DNA of 64,000 nucleotides from PALSA-600 sp037142875 (GTDB lineage Bacteria > Actinomycetota > Thermoleophilia > Gaiellales > Gaiellaceae), in contig JBAWZV010000001.1 of assembly GCA_037142875.1 (NCBI GenBank), positions 372,001 through 436,000 on the forward strand. The letters are read 5' to 3'. How positions within the stretch are numbered: position 1 is the first letter of the stretch; each line of letters opens with the position of its first letter. The position numbers were made by a program, and so were the translations under genes. Positions 41,273 through 50,644 of the stretch are shown piece by piece. The notes under the pieces were generated by a model. The model was not told the origin of the DNA, searched no databases, and saw only the letters and a list, made by a program, of their open reading frames with translations.

Positions 41273-43143
41273 CGTGTAGCGAGGAAGACGACGGCGAGGA
41301 TGGAGACCCCTGCGATCAGGGCGAGGATGTAGGAGCGAACGAGGCCGTTCTGGGCGCGGCCGACGCCACCGGCGCCGACGCGGACGTCACGGGTGATCAT
41401 CGTGAGGGAGCCGCCGATCACGGGCTGCTCGACGAAGCGGCCGAGCATCGTGGCGGCGAGCGCCGCCGGGCGGGTGAAGATCGTGTCGTACAGCTCGTCC
41501 CAGTAGAACTTCTTCTCGAAGAGCGCGACGGGCTTCGGGACGCACATCGACTTGGCGCTGTAGAGCTCGTAGGCGACCCAGGCGCCGGCGAGGCCGAGGA
41601 GCACCGCCGCGATCGACGCGATCGCCTCCTGCCAGTTCGAGGCCTCGGCGACCGGCTCGGCGACCGGCCCGAGCCAGTCGGTGAGCGGGTGCCAGAGCGG
41701 CCCGAACTGGAGCAGCCCGCCGACGACCGAGAGCGTCGCGAGAACGGAGACGGTCCAGACCATCGAGAGCGGGCCCTCCTTGCCGTGGTGGAGGTGCAGG
41801 TGCTCCTTGACGAAGGCCGACGGCTCGCCGCGGAAGACGATGAAGAAGCAGCGGAAGGTGTAGAGGCCCGTCAGGAACGCTCCGACAAGACAGCAGCCGA
41901 AGAGCACGTAGCCGAACGCGCCATGCTGGAGCGTCGCCGCGATGATCGCGTCCTTGGAGAAGAAGCCGGCAAACGGCGGCACGCCGACGAGCGCAAGACA
42001 GCCGATCAGGAAGACCCAGCGCGTGTGCGGCATCAGCTTGCCGAGCCCACCCATCTTGCGGATGTCCTGCTCTCCGGTGAGGGCATGGATGACGAGGCCG
42101 GCGCTGAGGAAGAGCAGCGCCTTGAAGAATGCGTGCGTCATCAGGTGGAACATCCCCTCGGGGTACGCCCCGATCGATGCGCCGACGAACATGTAGCCGA
42201 TCTGCGACATCGTCGAGTACGCGATCACGCGCTTGATGTCGGTCTGGACGAGCGCGATGAACCCTGCCATGAGCAGCGTGGCGGCGCCGAGGCCGGCGGC
42301 GAGGTCGGCGACCTTCGGCGCGAACTCAAACAGAGGGTGGGTGCGAACGATGAGGTAGACGCCTGCGGTCACCATCGTCGCGGCGTGGATCAGCGCGCTG
42401 ACGGGCGTCGGGCCCTCCATCGCGTCCGGCAGCCACGTGTGGAGCGGCAGCTGGGCCGACTTCGCGAGCGCGCCGCCGAGCAGGCCGAGCGCGATCAGGT
42501 TTGCGATCGTTCCACCGTGGGGCGCGCCTGCGAACGCACCGGCGTAGTCGAGGTGGCCGGTGTGCTGGATCAGGAGGAAGAGCGCCAGCGCCATCGTCGC
42601 GTCACCGAAGGCGTTCATCACGAAAGCCTTCTTCGCGGCGGCGATCGCCGAGGCCCGATCCTGGTAGAAGCCGATCAGCAGGTAGCTCGAGAGGCCGACC
42701 ATGCCCCAGCCGGAGAGCAGGAGCAGCAGGTTGCCGCCCTGCACGAGCAGCAGCATCGAGAAGACGAAGAGCGACATGTAGGCGAAGTAGCGGCGCTCCT
42801 CGCTCTCGCCCTCCATGTACCCGACCGAGTAGGCGACGATCAGCGAGCCGACGCCAGCGACGATCAGCATCATCACGATGCTCAGCTGGTCGGTGAGGAG
42901 CGTGAGGCCGAAGTGGTACGTGCCGGCCTCGAGCCACGTCCATGACGTCGTCGACGCGCCCCGCGCGTCACCGCTGCGTCCGAGCATGCTGACGAAGGCG
43001 ACGATCGCGGCTGCGAACGCGCCCATCGTCGTGAGCGTGGATACGTAGCCGGCGCCACGTCGCGACAGCCGCTCACCACCGAGGGTGATGGCGAGAGCGC
43101 CGCCGAGCGGCAGCAGCAGGCAGATCCAGGCGGCGGCGTTCAT
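41269..43143 (-). CDS. nuoL: NADH-quinone oxidoreductase subunit L
   Basis: Largest antiporter-like subunit, with the long lateral helix that braces the membrane arm. The 624-residue product has LLLLLSGWGMVGLSSYLLIGFY (the functional glutamate found in many NuoL proteins is replaced here by glycine-tryptophan context), AKSAQLPLHTWLPDAMEGPTPVSALIHAATMV, and DIKRVIAYSTMSQIGYMF. The C-terminal part fits the lateral helix and final anchor. Length is normal. It overlaps nuoK by ATGA. An antisense open frame of 591 codons over this gene is a composition artefact. Confidence 0.96.
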   Translation of the reverse strand: MNAAAWICLLLPLGGALAITLGGERLSRRGAGYVSTLTTMGAFAAAIVAFVSMLGRSGDARGASTTSWTWLEAGTYHFGLTLLTDQLSIVMMLIVAGVGSLIVAYSVGYMEGESEERRYFAYMSLFVFSMLLLVQGGNLLLLLSGWGMVGLSSYLLIGFYQDRASAIAAAKKAFVMNAFGDATMALALFLLIQHTGHLDYAGAFAGAPHGGTIANLIALGLLGGALAKSAQLPLHTWLPDAMEGPTPVSALIHAATMVTAGVYLIVRTHPLFEFAPKVADLAAGLGAATLLMAGFIALVQTDIKRVIAYSTMSQIGYMFVGASIGAYPEGMFHLMTHAFFKALLFLSAGLVIHALTGEQDIRKMGGLGKLMPHTRWVFLIGCLALVGVPPFAGFFSKDAIIAATLQHGAFGYVLFGCCLVGAFLTGLYTFRCFFIVFRGEPSAFVKEHLHLHHGKEGPLSMVWTVSVLATLSVVGGLLQFGPLWHPLTDWLGPVAEPVAEASNWQEAIASIAAVLLGLAGAWVAYELYSAKSMCVPKPVALFEKKFYWDELYDTIFTRPAALAATMLGRFVEQPVIGGSLTMITRDVRVGAGGVGRAQNGLVRSYILALIAGVSILAVVFLATR

Positions 43144-43448
43144 CCGCGCAGCGTCCGCAGCTTGTCGACGTCGAGCTCGATGTTCCGTCGGCCCATGGCG
43201 ACGATCAGGCCAAGGCCGATCACGACCTCGGATGCGGCGATCGCCATCACCGCGATCGCGAAGACCTGCCCATCCTCATGCCCAACGTGCCGGGCAAAGG
43301 CGATCAGGGCGAGGTTCGCGCCGTTCAGCATGATCTCGACGGAGAGCAGGATGATCAGCGGGCTGCGCCGGACGAGCACGCCGAGGGCGCCGATCACGAA
43401 CAGCATCCCCGCGATCGCGATGTAGTAGCGGATGTCAGGGCCGTGCAT
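43140..43448 (-). CDS. nuoK: NADH-quinone oxidoreductase subunit K
   Basis: Small three-helix membrane subunit of complex I. The 102-residue product carries the two conserved glutamates of NuoK, one in LLSVEIMLNGANLAL and the other in IAASEVVIGLGLIVAM. ATG 43448 gives the usual length; a longer upstream frame has no support. The start lies inside the last codons of nuoJ and its stop overlaps nuoL. Confidence 0.96.
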   Translation of the reverse strand: MHGPDIRYYIAIAGMLFVIGALGVLVRRSPLIILLSVEIMLNGANLALIAFARHVGHEDGQVFAIAVMAIAASEVVIGLGLIVAMGRRNIELDVDKLRTLRG

Positions 43449-43977
43449 CGTTCTCCTCCATCCGCGCGTGCGATCCCAGGACGACGCCGCCAACTGCCGC
43501 AACGAGCAGCACGATTGACGTGACCTCGAACGCGAGCAGGTGGTCGGTCAGGAAGAGGCGGCCTATCGAGGCGGGGGAGCCGAAGGAGCGCGCGACATGC
43601 GGCTCACGGGAGAGGTTGCCGCCTGTCGCGAGAGCGATCGCAACGATGACCTCGGTGAGGATCGCGCCTGCGGCGAGCACGGTTGCAAGCAGCTGCCACG
43701 ACGGTCCGCTCGCCCACGGTGTCTCTCCGGTCTTGTCGCCGAGGTAGGCGATCACGAAGAGGAACATCACCATCACGGCACCGCCGTAGACCAGCACCTG
43801 GCCCGCGGCGACGAACTCCCCGCCGAGTAGCAGGTAGAGCACGGCGAGCGAGGCGAGGTTCCCGATCAGGGCAAGAGCCGAGAAGAACGGGTTGCGAAAG
43901 GTGACGACGGCGAGCGCGCTTGCGATGCAGCCGAACGCCGCCCCGATCCAGACAGCCCAGACGATGACGTTTGCCAT
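43435..43977 (-). CDS. nuoJ: NADH-quinone oxidoreductase subunit J
   Basis: Five-helix membrane subunit of complex I whose third helix carries the pi-bulge seen in structures. The 180-residue product has the family NPFFSALALIGNLASLAVLYLLLGGEFVAAGQVLVYGGAVMVMFLF region (shown in part as EFVAAGQVLVYGGAVMVMF), then a less conserved loop and two more helices. ATG 43977 shares a base with the nuoI stop (TGATG). Confidence 0.95.
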   Translation of the reverse strand: MANVIVWAVWIGAAFGCIASALAVVTFRNPFFSALALIGNLASLAVLYLLLGGEFVAAGQVLVYGGAVMVMFLFVIAYLGDKTGETPWASGPSWQLLATVLAAGAILTEVIVAIALATGGNLSREPHVARSFGSPASIGRLFLTDHLLAFEVTSIVLLVAAVGGVVLGSHARMEENDARP

Positions 43978-44474
43978 CAGCTGTTCGACTTGTAGTAGGG
44001 GATCGGGGTGTCGTACAGGTCGCGGTCGGCGACCGGAACACGCTTGACGGGCTGCGCGAGGAGCATGTCCTTCGTGTAGATGAGGTCGTCTCGGTTGTAC
44101 TCGGAGATCTCGAAGTCGTTGCCCATGGTGATCGCGTCGAAGGGGCAGGCGATCTCGCAGTAGCCGCAGAAGATGCAGCGGCTGAGGTTGATCTCGTAGA
44201 TCCGGGCGTAGCGCTCGCCGGGCGAGACACGGTTCTCGGCGGTGTTCTCGGCGGCAACGACCCGGATGCAGTCGGCAGGGCACGCGGCGGCGCAGAGCGA
44301 GCAACCGACGCACTTCTCAAGGCCGTTCTCGTGCAGGTGGAGAACATGCCGGCCGCGGAACCGCGGGTAGACGGCCCGCTTGAACTCGGGGTACTGCTGC
44401 GTGATCGGCTTCTTGAAGACCTGCTTCAACGTGACGCCGAAGCCCTTGAACGTGTTCGGAACGAGCATCGCCAT
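43977..44474 (-). CDS. nuoI: NADH-quinone oxidoreductase subunit I
   Basis: Peripheral-arm subunit with two 4Fe-4S clusters (N6a, N6b) that passes electrons to NuoB. The 165-residue product has both ligand sets: CVGCSLCAAACPADCI and CIFCGYCEIACPFDAI. The N-terminal amphipathic segment and the RGRHVLHLHENGLEKC lead are typical. ATG 44474 follows directly after the nuoH stop codon TAG. Confidence 0.97.
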   Translation of the reverse strand: MAMLVPNTFKGFGVTLKQVFKKPITQQYPEFKRAVYPRFRGRHVLHLHENGLEKCVGCSLCAAACPADCIRVVAAENTAENRVSPGERYARIYEINLSRCIFCGYCEIACPFDAITMGNDFEISEYNRDDLIYTKDMLLAQPVKRVPVADRDLYDTPIPYYKSNS

Positions 44475-45482
44475 CTAGATCCACACCACCAGGAACGCGG
44501 TCACGAGAGCGTTGAGTGTGGCGACCGGTAGGAGCACCTTCCAGCCGAACCGCATCAGCTGGTCGTAGCGCAGGCGCGGCTGGGAGGCGCGCAGCCAGAT
44601 GAAAGCGGTGATCAGCGCGCCGAGCTTGACCAGGAACCAGATCGGCCCGAACACGTCGAGCGCGTGGACAAACGGGAAGTGCCAGCCGTCGAAGAAGAGC
44701 GCGATGCAGAGGCCTGAGAGCACGATCATGTTGATGTACTCGGCCGTCTGGAAGAGGCCCCAGCGCATGCCGGAGTACTCGGTGTGGTACCCGCCGACGA
44801 GCTCCGTGTCGGCCTCAGGCAGGTCGAACGGCGGCCGCGAGGTCTCCGCGATCCCGCCGAGGAGGAAGACGCAGAGTCCGACGAACTGCGGGATGAAGAA
44901 CCACACCGTCTCCTGCTGCTTGTTCACGATGTCAACGAGGTTGAGGGACTGTCCCATCAGTACGACGCCGAGCACCGAGAGCGCAAGCGAGACCTCGTAG
45001 GAGACGAGCTGCGCGCATGTCCGCATCGATCCGAGCATCGAGTACTTCGAGTCGGAGGCCCAGCCGCCGACGATGAAGCCGTAGATGCCGATCGAGCCGA
45101 GGGCGAAGATCAGGATCAGCGAGATCGGAATGTTGACGACCTCACCGGCGACCCAGTAGCCGTGGATCATCCAGCCCTGCCCCCACGGGATGACGCTGAA
45201 GGCAGCGATCGCCGTCGCGCACGAGATGATCGGCGCGAGGACGTACGGGACGTTGTGTGACGACGCAGGGAAGAACGACTCCTTGCGCACGAGCTTGACG
45301 AGGTCTGCGAGCGGCTGCAGCAGCCCGAACGGGCCCGCACGGTTCGGGCCGAACCGCAGCTGCATCCGGCCGAGCAGCTTCCGCTCGAGCCAGGTCGTGT
45401 AGCCGAAGGTCGCCATGACGAGGTTGACGATCACCGCGACCTTGATGAACGAGATCCACCAGACCTCGGGAGGATGCGTCAC
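44475..45482 (-). CDS. nuoH: NADH-quinone oxidoreductase subunit H
   Basis: Membrane subunit that forms the quinone chamber at the junction with the peripheral arm. The 335-residue product has eight hydrophobic segments, the ERKLLGRMQLRFGPNRAGPFG loop (ERK..RxQxRxGP signature), and the ETSRPPFDLPEADTELVGGYHTEYSGMRW acidic loop lining the quinone entry (key residues E, R, D and E conserved). GTG 45482 overlaps the nuoG stop as GTGA. Confidence 0.97.
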   Translation of the reverse strand: MTHPPEVWWISFIKVAVIVNLVMATFGYTTWLERKLLGRMQLRFGPNRAGPFGLLQPLADLVKLVRKESFFPASSHNVPYVLAPIISCATAIAAFSVIPWGQGWMIHGYWVAGEVVNIPISLILIFALGSIGIYGFIVGGWASDSKYSMLGSMRTCAQLVSYEVSLALSVLGVVLMGQSLNLVDIVNKQQETVWFFIPQFVGLCVFLLGGIAETSRPPFDLPEADTELVGGYHTEYSGMRWGLFQTAEYINMIVLSGLCIALFFDGWHFPFVHALDVFGPIWFLVKLGALITAFIWLRASQPRLRYDQLMRFGWKVLLPVATLNALVTAFLVVWI

Positions 45483-47581
45483 CTGGTCACCTCGACGAAG
45501 TCGTGGAGCCCGGCTGCGTCGGCGCGTGGGATGCGAACTGCGCCGGTCGGGAGGTCGCGGGCGACGCGCGCTCGGAACTCCAGCGACGTCCCGTTCGAGG
45601 CGACGGTGACGGTGTCACCGGTCTTGATGCCGCGCGAGCGGGCGTCGGAGGGGGCGAGTTGGATCTCGCCGGCGGCGCTCTGGTAGGCGAGCTCGGGTGT
45701 CCGTTCGACCGCCGGGCCGGAGAAGAGTGGCCGGTAGGTGATCAGCCTCAGGCCGTCGCCGACCGGAAGAACGTCGCTTGGCGGGTTCGGGACCGGTGCG
45801 GTGGACACCGCGCGTGGCGGCAGCGTGGCCTGCTCGCCGATCTCGGCGAACGAGACACCGCCAAAGCACTTCGCGGAGAGCTCCGCGAAGACGACCGACG
45901 CGTGCGGGGAGAGATCGACGTCGAACCGCTCGGCGAGCTTCGCGATCCACGCAAGCTCATCCGGGCACGGGGCGATGACCGCACGGCGCTGGCGCTGGAG
46001 GCGTCCCTCGAGGTTGACGGTCGCACCGTCGCGCTCCAGGTAGCTCGTGCCCGGCAGGACGAGGTCGCAGAGGCCACGGAACGACTCCTCGAACAGGCCG
46101 ATGCCGATGACTGCGTCGGCATGGGCGGCGAGCGCGCGGACCGACGGGTCGAGCGCAGCATCGTCACCGGAGATGATCAGAAGCCTGGGCTCACCGTCGG
46201 TCGGCTCACCGTCGGAGGCGGCGCTCCAGGCGTCGGTGACGCCGCGGCCGTTCGGGGTCTTCGGGAGGTAGAAGGCGGCCTTCGCGTCGAGGTCACGTGC
46301 GAACCAGGCGCAGCGCTCGGCGTCGTCGCTGATCAGGACGACGTCGGCGATCCCCTCCTCGGGGATCTCGGTGAGGACGGTCGCACCGTTGCGCCGTGCC
46401 GCCTTGATCCAGAGGTCAACGATCGGGGCGCGCTCGATGACGGGCTCGTCGCACAGGACGACGATCGTCTTCGCATCGCGGATCGACGAGAGTGGGGCGC
46501 GATAGCCGTCGAGAGCGTCGGGGATCGCCTCCGGGAGCACCGCAGCGTGCGCACCGACACCGACGCGCAGGAGCTTCGCGAGCCCGTAGGCCTGCTCGAC
46601 CGTCTCGGTGCCGGAGAGAGCAGTGACGATCGCCGAGCCGGCGGCGCGGATCATCGCCTCCGCCTGGTCGAGCGCGTCGTTCCAGCCCATCGGCTCGAGT
46701 CGGCGCGGGCCAGCCTTGCGCAGCGGATCCTTGATCCGGTCGACGGCCAGCAGGTGGGGGAAGGTGAAGCGACCCTTGTCGCAGAGCCAGCCCTCGTCGA
46801 TCTCGGGATGGTTGCGTGAGAGGACCCGCTTGACCTTGCCTTCGCGGGTGGTGACGTCGGTATTGCAGCCCACGGGGCAGAGGCCGCAGACAGACGGGAT
46901 GTTCTGGATGTCCCACGGCCGCGCCTCGAACCGGTACTGCGTCGAGGTGAGCGCTCCGACGGGGCACAGCTCGATCACGTTGCCGGAGAAGGTCGCCCGG
47001 TACGGCTCGTCGGCGAACGTTGCGATCTCGGTGTCGGCTCCACGGTTGACCGGCACGAGCTGGCCGTCCTCCGCAACCGCTTCGCTGAAGCGCGTGCAGC
47101 GGTAACAGAGGATGCACCGCTCGCGGTCGAGGGCGATCATCGGCGAGATCGGGATCGGCTTCTCGACGGTGCGCTTCGGGAAGAGGTTGCGCGTGTTGCC
47201 GGGGCCGTAACGGAACGTCAGATCCTGCAACGGGCACTCGCCGCCCTTGTCGCAGACGGGACAGTCGAGCGGATGGTTGACGAGGATGAACTCGAGGGTT
47301 GCGTTCTGCGCCTCGGCAGCCATCTCGGAGGTGAGCGCCGTCTTCACGACCATCCCCTCGGCCGCGGTCAGCGTGCACGCCGCCTGTGGCTTCGGCGGGC
47401 CAGGGCTGATCTCGCAGAGGCACATCCGGCAGGCGCCGACCGGCGGCCCGAGGCGCGGCTCGTAACAGAAGACCGGGATCTCGACGCCCACTGCGAGCGC
47501 GGCCTCGACAACGCCCGTGCCCTTCGGCACCGAGACCTCACGGCCGTCGACCGTGATCGTGACCATCTCGGGCGTGCTCAT
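45479..47581 (-). CDS. nuoG: NADH-quinone oxidoreductase subunit G
   Basis: Large Fe-S subunit of the peripheral arm, fused to a molybdopterin-oxidoreductase-like body. The 700-residue product has a 2Fe-2S domain (CYEPRLGPPVGACRMCLCEI), the N5 cluster with a histidine ligand (HPLDCPVCDKGGEC), the N4 set (CILCYRCTRFSEAV with ELCPVG), and the extra N7 cluster (CGLCPVGC with a later WLCDKG) seen in E. coli, Thermus and actinobacteria but not in mitochondria. ATG 47581 overlaps nuoF by ATGA. Confidence 0.96.
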   Translation of the reverse strand: MSTPEMVTITVDGREVSVPKGTGVVEAALAVGVEIPVFCYEPRLGPPVGACRMCLCEISPGPPKPQAACTLTAAEGMVVKTALTSEMAAEAQNATLEFILVNHPLDCPVCDKGGECPLQDLTFRYGPGNTRNLFPKRTVEKPIPISPMIALDRERCILCYRCTRFSEAVAEDGQLVPVNRGADTEIATFADEPYRATFSGNVIELCPVGALTSTQYRFEARPWDIQNIPSVCGLCPVGCNTDVTTREGKVKRVLSRNHPEIDEGWLCDKGRFTFPHLLAVDRIKDPLRKAGPRRLEPMGWNDALDQAEAMIRAAGSAIVTALSGTETVEQAYGLAKLLRVGVGAHAAVLPEAIPDALDGYRAPLSSIRDAKTIVVLCDEPVIERAPIVDLWIKAARRNGATVLTEIPEEGIADVVLISDDAERCAWFARDLDAKAAFYLPKTPNGRGVTDAWSAASDGEPTDGEPRLLIISGDDAALDPSVRALAAHADAVIGIGLFEESFRGLCDLVLPGTSYLERDGATVNLEGRLQRQRRAVIAPCPDELAWIAKLAERFDVDLSPHASVVFAELSAKCFGGVSFAEIGEQATLPPRAVSTAPVPNPPSDVLPVGDGLRLITYRPLFSGPAVERTPELAYQSAAGEIQLAPSDARSRGIKTGDTVTVASNGTSLEFRARVARDLPTGAVRIPRADAAGLHDFVEVTR

Positions 47582-48909
47582 ACGAGAGCCGCCTGGCCGA
47601 GATGATGGGCGTGCTGGGCAACCGGTGCGAGGACGCCGTCGAGCGGGGAGTGGTCGAACGGGCAGCCGCCGCCGTCGAGGTGCGCGATGAACTCCGCGCG
47701 GAACTTCTCGACGTAGCTCGCGATCGCCATCGCGGCAGTGTCGCCGAGCGGGCACAGGCACTTGCCATTGATCCGATCGCAGACCGACAGCAGCAGGTCG
47801 AGGTCGTGCTCGGTCGCGTCGCCTGCTTCGAGCTTGCGCAGGATCGCGGTCATCCAGCGGGTTCCCTCGCGGCACGGCGTGCACTTGCCGCACGACTCGT
47901 GCTCGTAGAACTCCGAGACACGGATCCCGAGCTGCACCATGCAGACCGAGTCGTCGAGCGCGATCACGCCGGCCGAGCCCATCGCGGTGCGCAGCTTCGA
48001 GAGCGAGTCGAAGTCGTACCCGACCTCGACCTCGTCGCCGGTCAGGATCACCGTCGAGGAGCCGCCCGGAATCACGGCCTTGAGGGTGTGGCCGCCGGGG
48101 ATGCCCCCACCGAAGGCTTCGCCGTAGATCAGCTCGTGGAGTGTGACGCCCGGCTCGATCTCGAAGTTGCCCGATCGCTCGACGTGTCCCGAGATCGAGA
48201 CGACGCGCGTCCCGCGGGAGTTCTCGACGCCGAACTTCGCGTACTCGGCGCCGCCCATCGTGACGATCGGCGGCACGGTCGCGATCGTCTCGACGTTGTT
48301 GACGACAGTCGGCGAGGCATAGAGGCCTGCGATTGCAGGAAATGGAGGCTTCGTCCGCGGCTGGCCGCGCTTGCCCTCGAGCGAGTCGAGAAGCGCGGTC
48401 TCCTCACCGCAGATGTAGGCGCCGGCGCCGCGATGGACGACGATCGTGCAGTCGCCGCGCAGGTCGGGACGCGCCTTCAGCTCCTCGAGCGCCGCCACGA
48501 GGATCTCGTACTGCTCGAGGTACTCGCCGCGGATGTAGATGTACACAGCCTTCGAGTCGACCGCGAACGCGGTGATCAGGCAGCCCTCGATGAAGCGGTG
48601 CGGAACGCGGGTGAGAATCTCGTTGTCCTTGAACGAGCCCGGCTCGGACTCGTCGGCGTTGATCACCAGGTAGTGCGGGTTCGGGTTCTGCTCGCGGCTC
48701 GGCACGAACGACCACTTGCGGCCCGTCGGGAAGAACGCGCCGCCGCGGCCGCGCAGCTCGGAGGCGTTGAGCTCGTCCGTGACCGCGGCCGGGCCCATGG
48801 CTCGCGCCTTTGCGAGCGCCTGGTAGCCGCCGACAGCCTCGTACTCGGAAAGCTTCGTCAGGTCGCGCTCATCGGCGCCTGCGAGGACAACGTGAACCTC
48901 GGCGCTCAC
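47578..48909 (-). CDS. nuoF: NADH-quinone oxidoreductase subunit F
   Basis: NADH-binding flavoprotein that accepts electrons from NADH. The 443-residue product has the FMN/NADH region RGRGGAFFPTGRKWSF (GRGGAGFPTG in most; here alanine-phenylalanine replaces AG), GAGAYICGEETALLDSLEGKRG, and the N3 cluster ESCGKCTPCREGT with a later cysteine in GKCLCPLGDTA. GTG 48909 overlaps the nuoE stop. Length is normal. Confidence 0.97.
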   Translation of the reverse strand: MSAEVHVVLAGADERDLTKLSEYEAVGGYQALAKARAMGPAAVTDELNASELRGRGGAFFPTGRKWSFVPSREQNPNPHYLVINADESEPGSFKDNEILTRVPHRFIEGCLITAFAVDSKAVYIYIRGEYLEQYEILVAALEELKARPDLRGDCTIVVHRGAGAYICGEETALLDSLEGKRGQPRTKPPFPAIAGLYASPTVVNNVETIATVPPIVTMGGAEYAKFGVENSRGTRVVSISGHVERSGNFEIEPGVTLHELIYGEAFGGGIPGGHTLKAVIPGGSSTVILTGDEVEVGYDFDSLSKLRTAMGSAGVIALDDSVCMVQLGIRVSEFYEHESCGKCTPCREGTRWMTAILRKLEAGDATEHDLDLLLSVCDRINGKCLCPLGDTAAMAIASYVEKFRAEFIAHLDGGGCPFDHSPLDGVLAPVAQHAHHLGQAALV

Positions 48910-49370
48910 GCGCGCACCTCGGAGACGATCGCGGCGGCATCCTCGGGCTTCACCTTGTGGCGGTAGCGCCCGTCGACGGCGACGATCGTTCCCCAGCCGC
49001 AGCCGCCGAGGCACTCGATCGTTCGGAGCGTCACGGCGCCGTCCTCGGTCGTCTCACCGGCATGGCAGCCGAGCTCGCTCTCGAACGCTTCGAGCACCTG
49101 CTGCGCCCCGTAGAGCGCGCAGGAGACGTTCGTGCAGACCTCGATGCTGTGCGCGCCGACCGGTTCGAGCTGAAACTGGTCGTAGAACGACGCGACAGAT
49201 TCGCAGTAGGCGGGAGTGACGTCGAGCGCGTCGGCGACCTCGCGGATCGCATCCGGTGAGAGCCAACCGTGCGCCTCCTGGGCCAGCCGCAGAGCCGGGA
49301 TGACGGCCGAGTGTGTGCCCTCGGGGTACTTGGCACGGACCTCCTGGACCCTCTCGTAGAGCGTGCTCAC
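48906..49370 (-). CDS. nuoE: NADH-quinone oxidoreductase subunit E
   Basis: Thioredoxin-fold subunit holding the 2Fe-2S cluster N1a. The 154-residue product has both cysteine pairs: VCTNVSCALYGA and ECLGGCGWG. The N-terminal helical part (HSAVIPALRLAQEAHGWLS) is the conserved NuoE helix bundle. GTG 49370 overlaps the nuoD stop as GTGA. Confidence 0.96.
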   Translation of the reverse strand: MSTLYERVQEVRAKYPEGTHSAVIPALRLAQEAHGWLSPDAIREVADALDVTPAYCESVASFYDQFQLEPVGAHSIEVCTNVSCALYGAQQVLEAFESELGCHAGETTEDGAVTLRTIECLGGCGWGTIVAVDGRYRHKVKPEDAAAIVSEVRA

Positions 49371-50644
49371 CGGTCGACCTCTCCCATCACGGTGTCGAGG
49401 GAGCCGACCACGGCGATCATGTCGGCGATGTAGGCGTCGGACATGCAGGTCGCTGTGGCCTGGAGCGCGACGAACGACGGCGCCCGGAACTTGACCCGCC
49501 ACGGCTTTGCCCCGCCGTCGGAGACCACGTAACAGCCGAGCTCGCCGCGAGGTGACTCGAGCGTGACGTAGGCCTCACCCTCAGGGACGCGGTAGCCCTC
49601 GGTGACGATCTTGAAGTGGTGGATGAGCGACTCCATCGAGGTGTGGAGCTCCTCGCGGGGCGGCAGTACGACCTTGCGATCGTCGGCGATCCACGGCTTG
49701 CCTTCCATCCGCTCGAGGCGATCGAGGCACTGCGCGATGATCTTGACCGACTCGCGCATCTCCTCCATGTGGACGCGGTACCGCGCGTACACGTCACCCT
49801 CGTAGTAGACGGGGACGCGGAAGTCGCAGTCGGCGTACGCGAGGTAGGGCTCGACGCGGCGCAGATCCCAGTCGACGCCGGACGCGCGGAGCGCCGGGCC
49901 CGACTGTCCGAGCGCGATCGCATCGTCGGCCGACAGCAGCCCGATCCCGACCGTCCGCTCGAGCCAGATCTTGTTCCGGTCGATCAGCCCTTCGTACTCG
50001 TCGACGCCCTTCGGCATCCACTCGACGAACTTGCGTGCCTCGGGGAAGAAGCCGGCCGGGATGTCCTCGGCAAGCCCACCCGTCTGGAAGTAGCGGGTGT
50101 GCATCCGTGTCCCGCAGACCATCTCGAACAGGTCGAGGATCGTCTCGCGGTCGCGGAAGCAGTACCAGAACATCGAGATCGCACCCAGCTCGAGAGCGGC
50201 CGTTCCAAGCCAGATCAGGTGGGAGTGGATGCGGTTCAGCTCACAGAGGCAGGTCCGCATCCAGATCGCCTTCTCCGGCGTCTCGAGCGCGAGGAGCTTC
50301 TCGATCGCGAGCACGAACACGAGCTCGTTGGCCTGGAAGGAGAGGTAGTCGATCCGCTCCGGATACGTGATCGCCTTCCACCAGCTCTTCTGCTCCATGC
50401 TCTTCTCGAAGCCCGTGTGGAGGTAGCCGATCACGGCCTCGAGCCCGACGACGTCCTCGCCGTAGAGGTCGACGATCAGCCGGAGCACACCGTGGGTGGA
50501 CGGGTGGTTCGGCCCGAAGTTGACCTGCATGATGTCGCCGGTCGCGCGGAGCTCATCGGGGACGGTCAGCAGCGTCGGGACAGGCTTCGGGATCCGGGAG
50601 CCTTCGTAGATCGGTGCGCGCATGCGCTCGGGGGCGACGGCCAT
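49367..50644 (-). CDS. nuoD: NADH-quinone oxidoreductase subunit D
   Basis: 49-kDa-type subunit of the quinone-binding site, related to hydrogenase large subunits. The 425-residue product has NFGPNHPSTHGVLRL (histidines near the quinone headgroup), GYLHTGFEKSMEQ, and a C-terminal ending in DTVMGEVDR that is diagnostic for NuoD. It is separate from NuoC, unlike the fused E. coli protein. ATG 50644 shares a base with the nuoC stop (TAATG). Confidence 0.97.
   Translation of the reverse strand: MAVAPERMRAPIYEGSRIPKPVPTLLTVPDELRATGDIMQVNFGPNHPSTHGVLRLIVDLYGEDVVGLEAVIGYLHTGFEKSMEQKSWWKAITYPERIDYLSFQANELVFVLAIEKLLALETPEKAIWMRTCLCELNRIHSHLIWLGTAALELGAISMFWYCFRDRETILDLFEMVCGTRMHTRYFQTGGLAEDIPAGFFPEARKFVEWMPKGVDEYEGLIDRNKIWLERTVGIGLLSADDAIALGQSGPALRASGVDWDLRRVEPYLAYADCDFRVPVYYEGDVYARYRVHMEEMRESVKIIAQCLDRLERMEGKPWIADDRKVVLPPREELHTSMESLIHHFKIVTEGYRVPEGEAYVTLESPRGELGCYVVSDGGAKPWRVKFRAPSFVALQATATCMSDAYIADMIAVVGSLDTVMGEVDR

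Noticed and set aside
41170..42945. Open frame of 591 codons on the plus strand opposite nuoL
   Set aside because: Antisense to a clear complex I subunit, made of low-complexity charged residues, with no motif or start signal. High GC content produces such open antisense frames throughout the window.
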